NCBI GenBank assembly: GCA_016786465.1
Contig: JAEUWC010000025.1
Coordinates: forward strand, 20,641 to 84,640
DNA from: Bdellovibrionales bacterium
GTDB taxonomy: Bacteria; Bdellovibrionota; UBA1018
DNA: 64,000 nucleotides
Direction: 5' to 3'
Part shown: positions 43,201-51,800 of the stretch, piece after piece
How the letters are laid out: every line of letters starts with the position of its first letter
How positions within the stretch are numbered: position 1 is the stretch's first letter
Notes under the pieces: generated by a model
Databases searched by the model: none
Seen by the model: only the letters and a program-made list of their open reading frames with translations
Told to the model about the DNA's origin: nothing
Translations under genes and position numbers: made by a program

Positions 43201-46200
43201 AGGCTGAAAGCGTGTCACCGCAGTATTCTTCACCGCTGTATTCGCCGTTCGGAATCGTCGTTGAACCGTTGTAATACGAAGCAAACGGTGAAGGCGAAAT
43301 CACAAAGCCCGTTCCTAGGCTGTTGGTAACGTTAAAGCCCGAAAGCAATCCGGTCGCCGCAACGTCGCCGGTATTGGCAACCCAGAAACGCTGGAAACTG
43401 TCGATCCCGGTGGTTCCAAAATCGCGCGTCGAACCCACATTCAGTCCTTCGTCATTCGCGTTGTAATTCTGTTCGATGCGATGGTCGAAAATTTTCACAT
43501 GCGGGACGCCGCCTACCGCTGACCCGACGATATTCTTGGTCGCAGTCGGCGCCGTTGAATAGACTTGAAGCTGGGTCGAATTCACCGTGCCAGAAATATT
43601 TGGGTTCCAAGCAACCACCGCCACGCAATTCGATCCGGGCGCAAGAAAAAGTGAAGGAGTACAACTTGATTCAGCAGCAAACGTGAACTGGATCGGTGCA
43701 CCGATGACGCTGAATTGAAGTGGGGAACCTGACAAAGTGACCCCTGCGGCACCTGTATTCGTAACAGTGAAGACGTGCTTGATCGTCTGACCAAAACCCA
43801 CCGAACCAAAGTCAAAGTTTGCTGGGTCCGTTGGAACGCCGTACGAAGTGTAGTACTGCGACGGATAGTGCGTAATTGCCAAATTTCCGCTTGTCGTCGA
43901 CTGACCTGCAAATCCAAGTGAAATCATTCGTCCAGTTGCCAAAGGAAAATCATAGGTCACGTTCAGCGAAACGCTGCTTAGGACGTTCGTTCCTGTTGGC
44001 CAAAACTGAACGACAATCGAGCAAGTTCCCAATGGTGCAACTTGTCCGCCTGGCGCACTTGGGCAGCTGCCGCCAATCCCTGGATAAGTTCCGCCTTTGA
44101 AGTTCACGCCGCCACCGACGATATTGACGGCGGTCAAAGTTGCCGAATGGACCGCGCTTGAGTTCCCAAGCCAAACGACTTTATCGACAGATGAACCGCT
44201 GGCCTGAGTCCCGAAGTCGTAGGTCGGTTGATCGGAAAGCGCCAAGATATCCGTTACGGCTGACACCACGTTTAAGGCAGGCAAGCTATTGTTTCTAGGA
44301 ACTGGGCCGACTTGTCCTGAAACGGTCATCGTGATCGTGTCAGGCATTTTTCCAGCGAAGTAGAAGACCACAGATGATGTCGATGCCGAAACCGGGACAG
44401 ACAAAGAATTTGTTCCAGAACCCACACAGCCTGCTGATGTAAAGTAGCCCGTGTTCGTTCCCGCGTGGTTGCCGCCGGTGTGGCTGACGTTCAGGCTGGT
44501 CGCATTGGGTGAAAGGAAAGAATCGCCGTTATTGTCAAACAGCTGTACGGTGATCTGATCGCAACGCCCCACCTGAAAGTCAGCTGGGTTGGTTTTGCTT
44601 AAGGTCAAAGCGTCCAAGACCGGATCGAAATCAGCACTGACTGAAGGAAGTGTCATCAACGCCGCCGGCGAAGTCACGGCCAAGGTTTTGGTCAGGTTTT
44701 TTCGAGTCATGACCGTGCCCGACAGAATTCCCGAGGCGTTCGTAGATCCAGTCAGACCTGAAACTGAATCCGATCCATCGGCCCCGCTGGTGATCGAAAT
44801 CGAACCGGGCAACGAAGGAATGACGTTCGAAAAAGCATCTTTTGCGGTCAAAGTAACCGTAAAAATATCGGAACTATTCGCCCATAGCGGCGATCCGCTG
44901 GGTGAAATGGTTAGCGTCGAATAGGTCAGGCTAGGCATGCCGTTGGTTTGGATGGCGCCTGTGGATAGGTTTCCGGTAGCGGCACCGACGGTGGTCGTAA
45001 TGGTTGCCGGACCTGGAACCAAAGTCGGCATGAAGTAAACATCGGTCGAACTGGAACCCATGCCGATCGTGGCCGAAGAAACTGCGCTGGTGCAAATGCT
45101 GTCTGAATAAAAGGCACTTGCTGAAACTTGGTTTGGTTGTGACGGAGAAACCGCCGAACCCAACGGAATCGAGATTCCGCCTGCGCCAGCGACGTAAGGG
45201 TTGGAAGAAGCGTCGCGCGCTTGGATCCGAAGTCCATAGCATTGGCCCGTGGACAACGGAGTACCCCACGGAGCCGGAGCACCGGCAACAAGCGTTTGAA
45301 GGTTGAAGCTAGATAAAGTGACGAAGTTGGCAGCCGCGCTGAGCGAAACGTTATCTAGGCTAGCTGGATTGTTGATTCGGAAAATGCGTGCGCCCTGAGT
45401 ACTGGTCGCGAAAGTCGCGTCAACCCATCCCGATGCGTTGGTTTGATTTCCCATTGGGAAGTTAATTGAACCCACGGCAGAACCCGTCGAAACATAGATA
45501 CCGACTGTCGTGCTAGGAATCGGATTTGAAAACTGATCCCGTACGGTGATTCGGAAGCCCGCAGTGGTGACGCCATCTGCTTCGTAATCAGCAGGTCCAG
45601 TGGTTCGAACGAAAGTCGATGCCGCCATGTAGGGAACATCCGGCGTCGGCGTCAGCACAGTAGAATCCGAAATCGCCGAGACATGGGTCGCAGTGACCGT
45701 TTCTCCGACGGTCGAAGTTGGTTTGAAGTAGGCCAATGCCGAAGAAGTCCCAGTAGTAATGGTGACGCTTGTGCTGGATCCTACCGAAGTCGTACATGCA
45801 GGCGTCGAGTAAAAGATTCCTGTGCCCGAGGTCGTCAGTGTCACCGATTCGTTGGCTGTCACGTTAAAGGCCGCCGCGTACTGGTCACGCGACGTAATCG
45901 TTAAAGTCACGCATCCACCCGCAACCGGAGACGCCGTCGGCGGTGTCATGTCGATTGCGTAAAAATATGCGGGTGCCGAAAAGACCACCGAAGTCGTCGG
46001 AGGAGTGGGCAACGCTGGAGTCGTATCCAGACGGAAACCATAGGTTCCACCGTTGGGGGTTCGCACCGTTGCGCTACCGTTACCCGCACCGTCCGTAGCC
46101 GATGGGGCTGTTAAGGTGAATCCAGCCGGACCACTGGTCTGAGTCAACGCGGGAACAATTCCTACAATCGGGTTGTTGAAAATATCCAGAACCGAGTAGC

Positions 46201-48736
46201 TGAGCGTGTACGTCGAAGTGTTGTCGGCAGGCACCGGTCCCGCAGGACCGTAAACTAAGCTTCCGGTATTCGGATCTCCGTAATCGGTTGCATTCGGCCC
46301 TAAGCTTTGTGTCTTTAGACCTGCACCGACGGTTCCGCTGACGGTAAAAGTCAAAGGCTCAACCCGCCGTGCGGCAAAATAGAAACTCACGGTCGAAGTG
46401 TTCGCCGAAACCGGTACGACCAAACTGGTCTGACCGGTACCGGTACATCCGGCCGAAGCAAAAAGACCGGAATTGGTTCCGTTTTGGGCAAAGGTTGCCG
46501 AATAGCTGACGTTTACGGATTGAGCAAAAGGATGGTTGAAGTTCACGCCTTGAATGTCCTTCAACGTGACGTCAACCCGATCGCAGCGACCCACTTTCCA
46601 ATTACCGGAAGGAACCTTCGTCAACTGAATCGAATCCAACACAGGGACAAAGTTCGCGATGACTTGAAGGCTGTTCAAAGCCGCTGGCGAAGACACACGC
46701 ACCGTCTTTGGAACACCCCTTAAGGTGGTGATGGTTCCTGTTGAAAGTCCGGCCGAATCGGTTGCACCGAATCCAGCAAAGGCATCGGAAGGATCATCGC
46801 CCATTCCAGCAACCACTTGAAAAGTTGGAATCAGGCCAGGAATCGCGTTCTGGTAAGCGTCCCGAATCGTCAAAGACAAACCGTGGTTCAGCGTGCCGTT
46901 CGCAAACACATCGGTCAAATTATCGACAGAAAAACTGGATTGCGTCAGATCCGCAACCCCGGAATGGGTCACCGTGATCGGACCTATCGAACCGGTTGCC
47001 GATCCTGATGCCATCGATAGCGAAACGGAGCCCACTTTTGTGGGCATGAAATAAACGTCGACTTGTGAATTGCCCGAAGTAATGACTGCGTTGGTCGACA
47101 ATGCCGTCGTGCAGGCTGCGTTTGAATAGAATGCTGTCGACGATGCCTGCAAAGTTTGCGCAGGCGAAGCAGCCGAACCTAATGGAATCGAAATTCCTGC
47201 ACCCGTAGCGGTGTAAGGGTTCGAAAAATTGTCCAGCGCAGTGATTCTCAAATTGTAGCAGCCGCCGGCGACCAAGGGCGTTGCCCAAACGCCTGGCAAC
47301 TGCGAAAGCTGCAGGCTGGTCAGCTTAATGAAATTAATTCCGAACTGATCTAAGCCGTTATCGACTGCAGCGGGCGATGAAACTTTAAAGGTTCTCGCGC
47401 CCGGAGCCGTGGCCGAATAGCTGAAACTGGCCTGACCGCTTGCGTTTGTGGTCGCTGAAGTTGGGGTAAAGGTGTCTCCGCCGACTGCGGCTTGAACTGT
47501 CGCTGGGGTGACGCTTTGTCCGGAAATCGCGTTTCCAAATGCGTCCAACAAAGTCACAGTCATGGTGACTGTTGCCGTTCCGTCGGCTTCGTAATTCGTA
47601 GGCGCGCTGTTTTTCACCAAAGTCGAATTGCCGCCATCAACGGCCGCTGGGGTCGTCGTCAAATTAGAAGTAACGGTTCCTGCTGTGGTAGGATTCAAAG
47701 TCACCGTTTCAGCACCTGCGACGGTGGGCCTAAAGTAAAAAGTCGTCGTGCCCATTCCCGAAGCAATCGTCGCCGTGGTCGTCGCCCCCGTGCATCCCGC
47801 AGTCGTATAGAAAATTCCGCCGGTGCTTGAAGACAGGTTTATGGTTTCGGTGCCAGGAACATTAATGGGCGCACTAAATTGGTCCAAAGACTGAACCGTG
47901 TAAGTCACGCAGGATCCAGCGATATTGGTCGTCGAGCTAGGCGTCGCGCTGATCTGCGAAAAAACCGCGGCCGCGCTAAAGACCACGTTCACGGAAAGAG
48001 AAGACAAAGCTGCAGGCGCTGAAATTGAAACGGTCCGCGTTCCAGCCGATCCGCCCGTTGGGGTCAGGTCGACGGATGCCTTTCCGTAATTTGCGCCAGG
48101 AACTGATGAAGTGGTTGGATTAAAAGAAGTCAAAGTTCCAGGTGATCCGCTGACGGCAGCAAAAGTGATCGCTTGCCCTGGAACCAGGTTCGACCATTGA
48201 TCGTAAACGGTGACCGTTACGGTCGAAGGCGTTGCACCTGAAACGTCGACGACCCCCATCGGACTTGCGGCGATGGATCCCGAAAAAGCGGGGCCCGCTG
48301 TGACCGTTAATCCAAGCGTCGAAGATTGAAATCCCGAAGATGCCACCGTCAGTTGGTGTGCAGTGGCCAGGGTCGACAGAAACGAAACGTTCACCGTGGT
48401 TTGTCCTGCCAAAAGTGTTGCAGTTGAAACCACTCCGCCACCGCATCCAGTGCCCAGATAGTACGAACCCGTTAGATCATAGGACAATCCAATCGAAGTA
48501 TTCGAAGTCACTGCGGTCGGAACGCCCAGAAGGTCCTGCGATTCAATCGTCAGGTCAAAACAAGTGCCGGCAGCTTGGCTGGTCGGAGAAATCGAAGTCA
48601 GGCTGAGTTTCGGAAGAGTGCTGACTGCCGAGTCGCCAAACCCGGTCCATTGCAAGGAAGCGCGGCATCCCTGAAGCGCGACTGCTGCCCCAAGCGTGAT
48701 GAGTGTTAGTTTTTGAAGTCTCAACGATGAAAACAT
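40292..48736 (-). CDS. giant surface lipoprotein with Ig-like and ASH/choice-of-anchor-D-type repeats
   Basis: The protein has 2814 residues. The N-terminus has a signal peptide and lipobox ALQGC, so it is a lipoprotein, probably displayed on the surface. The N-terminal half (about 30-1460) is a string of bacterial Ig-like domains of invasin/BIG_1 type, with repeated phrases such as TLSASSPAGP..., 'DATFANASG..' and 'ISGQSVT'-like strands. From about 1500 on, domains of about 110 residues follow the ASH (ASPM/SPD2/Hydin) or choice-of-anchor-D pattern: DFGTVTTGT..FILKNVGNANASAVTVTGF, then a Cys-containing LAPGQSCVVRVRF.P..SG. Each carries a Cys pair suited to disulfides. The protein likely extends far from the cell and binds a partner. 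It follows the fibre genes and has its own upstream promoter. An adhesin or fibre-anchoring role is inference. Confidence 0.85.
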   Translation of the reverse strand: MFSSLRLQKLTLITLGAAVALQGCRASLQWTGFGDSAVSTLPKLSLTSISPTSQAAGTCFDLTIESQDLLGVPTAVTSNTSIGLSYDLTGSYYLGTGCGGGVVSTATLLAGQTTVNVSFLSTLATAHQLTVASSGFQSSTLGLTVTAGPAFSGSIAASPMGVVDVSGATPSTVTVTVYDQWSNLVPGQAITFAAVSGSPGTLTSFNPTTSSVPGANYGKASVDLTPTGGSAGTRTVSISAPAALSSLSVNVVFSAAAVFSQISATPSSTTNIAGSCVTYTVQSLDQFSAPINVPGTETINLSSSTGGIFYTTAGCTGATTTATIASGMGTTTFYFRPTVAGAETVTLNPTTAGTVTSNLTTTPAAVDGGNSTLVKNSAPTNYEADGTATVTMTVTLLDAFGNAISGQSVTPATVQAAVGGDTFTPTSATTNASGQASFSYSATAPGARTFKVSSPAAVDNGLDQFGINFIKLTSLQLSQLPGVWATPLVAGGCYNLRITALDNFSNPYTATGAGISIPLGSAASPAQTLQASSTAFYSNAACTTALSTNAVITSGNSQVDVYFMPTKVGSVSLSMASGSATGSIGPITVTHSGVADLTQSSFSVDNLTDVFANGTLNHGLSLTIRDAYQNAIPGLIPTFQVVAGMGDDPSDAFAGFGATDSAGLSTGTITTLRGVPKTVRVSSPAALNSLQVIANFVPVLDSIQLTKVPSGNWKVGRCDRVDVTLKDIQGVNFNHPFAQSVNVSYSATFAQNGTNSGLFASAGCTGTGQTSLVVPVSANTSTVSFYFAARRVEPLTFTVSGTVGAGLKTQSLGPNATDYGDPNTGSLVYGPAGPVPADNTSTYTLSYSVLDIFNNPIVGIVPALTQTSGPAGFTLTAPSATDGAGNGSATVRTPNGGTYGFRLDTTPALPTPPTTSVVFSAPAYFYAIDMTPPTASPVAGGCVTLTITSRDQYAAAFNVTANESVTLTTSGTGIFYSTPACTTSVGSSTSVTITTGTSSALAYFKPTSTVGETVTATHVSAISDSTVLTPTPDVPYMAASTFVRTTGPADYEADGVTTAGFRITVRDQFSNPIPSTTVGIYVSTGSAVGSINFPMGNQTNASGWVDATFATSTQGARIFRINNPASLDNVSLSAAANFVTLSSFNLQTLVAGAPAPWGTPLSTGQCYGLRIQARDASSNPYVAGAGGISIPLGSAVSPSQPNQVSASAFYSDSICTSAVSSATIGMGSSSTDVYFMPTLVPGPATITTTVGAATGNLSTGAIQTNGMPSLTYSTLTISPSGSPLWANSSDIFTVTLTAKDAFSNVIPSLPGSISITSGADGSDSVSGLTGSTNASGILSGTVMTRKNLTKTLAVTSPAALMTLPSVSADFDPVLDALTLSKTNPADFQVGRCDQITVQLFDNNGDSFLSPNATSLNVSHTGGNHAGTNTGYFTSAGCVGSGTNSLSVPVSASTSSVVFYFAGKMPDTITMTVSGQVGPVPRNNSLPALNVVSAVTDILALSDQPTYDFGTQASGSSVDKVVWLGNSSAVHSATLTAVNIVGGGVNFKGGTYPGIGGSCPSAPGGQVAPLGTCSIVVQFWPTGTNVLSSVSLNVTYDFPLATGRMISLGFAGQSTTSGNLAITHYPSQYYTSYGVPTDPANFDFGSVGFGQTIKHVFTVTNTGAAGVTLSGSPLQFSVIGAPIQFTFAAESSCTPSLFLAPGSNCVAVVAWNPNISGTVNSTQLQVYSTAPTATKNIVGSAVGGVPHVKIFDHRIEQNYNANDEGLNVGSTRDFGTTGIDSFQRFWVANTGDVAATGLLSGFNVTNSLGTGFVISPSPFASYYNGSTTIPNGEYSGEEYCGDTLSAWQTCVIEVTFSPGATGSTQNVGSLNYGGSSRALTATKASGPLLVMENQRHSSISFDFGGIPQGIPVEAKMRVTNVGTGTATGIWSTPPSGVFTYGTMAVYPGGSGNDNFDGQNLPYCSGSLAQGQSCLVRIEISNSAGVGSYSANLRLDYSGGFVSMGLSATIFSGPLLVLDAYDGNDNGEFLNKTYDFGTVTTGTPAYRSFILKNVGNANASAVTVTGFTSGSYFYDSGYPGGSPGSYDATTGRYFCPTSGATITVMQECVIRVRFQNGSNGYYTDQLKLTYVGGYYSNITMSLSGTTFWGPNLVIQPYYGGGGGGGGTPTWNVDAHPTNQTYSFVFKVTNTGNVSTGSMTVDSFSAPYFSFPSGFPGGSGQYPYGPESYCPSLSTGLNAGQTCVVKVDFFTNATGNIQSDLVLNYSGGPSPKAEYRMIVNSTNLGIVRAYDNYNGGWNGGTLDVGSYGTSQAFNLILRNEGASSLSMLGGSATLPPGFSWAEMGGFPGVANTTENFWEGTTSYSINRCSASLAPGERCLVRIRFNPAGTTTFSGDFVLPLSGAAVPEFRKQLRGQSISGYQLSIREDYNFAPNCPNCKIGMGDYYGNLITRDLVLVNTGQMSLSVNLGMMPGFSFYSTYYRLDPLNGSGSTTIHGTSIGRCGPGPSINLSPNQGCAITVRFLPTAATLNTQLDTYINFYVSETASWHSTPLAGRHGNSPTFSSLGMKACMNCTLGMTLDWGAWGIGIDRDLIVVNNGNGATDIYNVSLPYLMNWPGTYPSFPGAMPGTSTQIAEGPTSFNVNYCSGNGILNAGEQCAIRVRFTPDGSNNPIGNWIYLDSNFQGYYSNWMVYETTSVAKVRAFYNGDIFNHRPYYESWMMSAAIPVVYMNTGGMAEFNMTYGGSNFSSSLMDGFGAGTSGNNFLPPLGYVSACGTGQNLSAGQACSINVFYGGVSSMGSYQIRSFANGNAVDLPITFY

Positions 48737-48776
48737 CGAAAATACTGCCCCTTTTATGAAACCCTGTCCCCTTATA

Positions 48777-48803
48777 TTATCGGATTAAATCGGTCAGACT
48801 TAA
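48777..48803 (-). promoter_or_regulatory. promoter candidate of the giant lipoprotein gene (sigma-28-like)
   Basis: On the minus strand TTAAGTCT (48796-48803), 11 nt, TCCGATAA (48777-48784) matches the sigma-28 consensus TAAAGTTT-N11-GCCGATAA in 13 of 16 positions. The transcript would start near 48770, about 34 nt before the ATG. The surrounding 140 bp are very AT-rich. A sigma-70 reading with GATAAT as -10 is also possible. Confidence 0.5.
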
Positions 48804-48883
48804 TGTTTTTAAATGCGTTAACTATTTGAAATTAATATAATTTTTGATTGGCTTAACAATTAAATCAAAGCAGTCAAATGGGA

Positions 48884-51800
48884 CTATTTCGAAGCTGGAG
48901 CACGATTCGACTGAGCGTCGATCTTGGCTTCCAAAGCATCTAGGCGCTTTTGAAGTTCAGCGTTCTTGGCTTGAAGTTCTGCATAGCGGCTGTCTTCACG
49001 ACCGACCAATTCCTTGAATGCTTCGACCAAGATCGCCGTGATGTTGGCGTATTTCACGGACTTAATCTTTTCCGGATCATCACCCGTTTTGACGAGAACT
49101 GGATCCACGGCTTCGACTTCTTGTGCAATAAAGCCGATTTCCGAAGTTCCATCTTTCTTCCAGTCAAACCGTACACCGCGAAGGGCCTTAACCGTGTCCA
49201 ACGCATGATCATAGGTCACGACATGTTCCTTCAAACGAATGTCCGATGAATGGTAATATCCTGGCGCCGTGACGTTACCTACCGACGTCACCGTAAACGG
49301 AAAGGTCACTGCGCCTGCAGTGGTGAAGCGCATCGCTTCGACTGCGCCGCCGTTGTATGCAAATCGAAGTTGGTTCGATGCACCGCTGTCGACAAGAATG
49401 TTCCAGTCAGCCGCTGACGAAGAACTTTCAAGGACCAATTGATCGCGCCATCCTGCGCCCGCTGCCTTGACGCTCAGGCGTCCACTTGGACTTGGCGTTC
49501 CAATCCCAACGTTGCCCGCGGTGGTGATTCTGACTAGTTCACCCGTTGTTTCAGCGATCTGCGTTCCCACCGCAGTCGGACCGACCCGATTAAACGTAAA
49601 TCCCCGTGAATAATTGATACCCAGCCAATTTGATCCATCCAGTGCGTTTGCCGAAACTTGGACAGTCGAACCCACACCGTCAGTGACTCGGATGTTGTTA
49701 CCCAAAATAGTCGTGGCACCGCCCTCGGATTCTCCAAGCGACATATAGTTTTCAATAATGCTCAGTCCACGATTCGAAGCAGTTCCAAGCTGAATACTGT
49801 CTGTTGTCGTCAAAACCCCCGTTACAGATGTATTTCTAGCTAAACCGATTGTTGTACCGTTATCTGTGATTCCGCTGTCTGCTAGCGTGTTGGCTGACGC
49901 AAATCGTGGAACTGTATTTGTGGTTCCGCTTCCACCCACTGCACCAATCGAGTTGTAAGAAATCGTTCGCGCCGCTGAGCCATCAAAGGTGGTACCCGAA
50001 GCTGCGCCCGCGCCACCATTGTTGAAGGTCACAGCATTGGTCGTCGTGCCACTGCCGCTTGGCGCCGACCAAGTACCGTCTGCACGCAAGAAATTCGTGG
50101 TGCCGCCAGTCGCAGTCGTTGGCCAAGTGAAGGTGTTGCCGTTGTTGGTGATGCTCAATCCGCCGGTGCCTGCGCGAAGAACGGTTGAAGCTGCGCCGCC
50201 GTTGCTACCAAAAGTCGAAGCGCCGCCGCTGGCCGACTGAACAATCAACGCGCCGGCCGATGTAATCTGAGGAGTCGTGCCCCCAATCGAAACCACACCG
50301 GTTGTCGTTGGAGCCAAGGTAATTCCGCCCGTGCCCGAACGAATCGTGGTGGTCGTTGCAGCCGTGTTACCGCCGAAAATCATGCTACTTGCCGAAGAAA
50401 CCGTCGGAGTCGTACCGCCGACGGTGACGATACCCGTGCCGTTAGCACCCAATGTAATCCCGCCGTTCACGCCCGTGACGTTCAGGTTGATCGCGGATGC
50501 GGTCGTTCCTGCCGAGTTCAATGCCATAGCGCCAGTGCCCGCGGCAACCGTGGTTGCGCCTGCACCGCTTGAAGAAATCGTCACGGCGGAACCCGCAGCT
50601 GCAGTCAAACCGATTGCTGCACTTGAAGTCAGCATACCGGCTGATTCCGTCAGCGAAGTATTCACAAATTGATCGTTGGTGTTGTCCCACTTCATGACCG
50701 ATTGATCGGTCAAAGCGGCCACGTTTTTCAAACCGACGTCTGGGGCTGGGCCCGTCGCGTTGTTGACAACCAAACCGCCGTTGGCGGTTGCTGTCACGTC
50801 GGTGATGTCACCCCCACCTGCCGGTGCTGCCCAAGTTCCATCGCCGCGCAAGAACATCGATGTCGGAGTACCCGGAGCTGCGTTTGGCCAGGTGTAAGTC
50901 CAGCCGTTGTTAGAAAATGTTAAAGATCCTGTGCCCGACCGAATCGCAGTCGAAGTCGCCCCTGCGTTTGTTCCAACGACCATGGTACCAGTGGTATTCT
51001 GCAAAGTCAGGCCCGACGCCGACCAAATGATGGGTGAAGAACCGCCGATAGAAACGCCACCAGTTCCGTTCGGATTCAAGCTAATGCCGCCGTTGGTTCC
51101 AGATACCGTTAGGTCGATCGCGTTGTTGGCCAAGCTTGCAGATTGAAGTGATAGAACACCGGTACCTGAACGGACGGTTGTTAATGAAGCACCTCCGTTG
51201 TTACCAATGGTCGTTGTGCTTCCTGATGCAGACTGCGCAACGAAGTTACCTGCCGACGTGATCGTTGGGGTCGTACCACCAACCGTCACGACGCCCGTGC
51301 CGTTTGCTCCCAAAGTAATTCCGCCGTTTGCTCCTGCGGTCAAAGTCACACCACCGCCCGCGCCCGTTACTGCTAAGTTGATTGCGTTGGCAGGCGTAGC
51401 CGATGATGTAATTGAAACACCACCCGTACCCGAACGAAGGTTTGTGATCGAAGCGCCACCGTTGTTACCAAAAGTCGAAGTTCCGCCGGAAACGGACTGA
51501 ACCAGCATGGCGCCTGCCGAAGTAATCGTCGGGGTCGTACCGCCGACCGTGACAACGCCCGTGCCGTTGGCACCCAAGGTGATTCCGCCGTTTGCGCCGG
51601 CCGTCAGGGTCACTCCGCCTGATGCGCCCGAAGTCGCAATATTGATCGCGGTAGCGGTGGTTCCAGTCGAAGTAATGGACACACCACCTGTACCCGAAGC
51701 CACCGTCGTCGAACCGGCACCGCTGGCTGTTAAGTTAGCGTTGGATCCAGCTGCAGCTGTCATTCCAACACCTGCTGAAGACGTCAACACGCCAGCAGTT

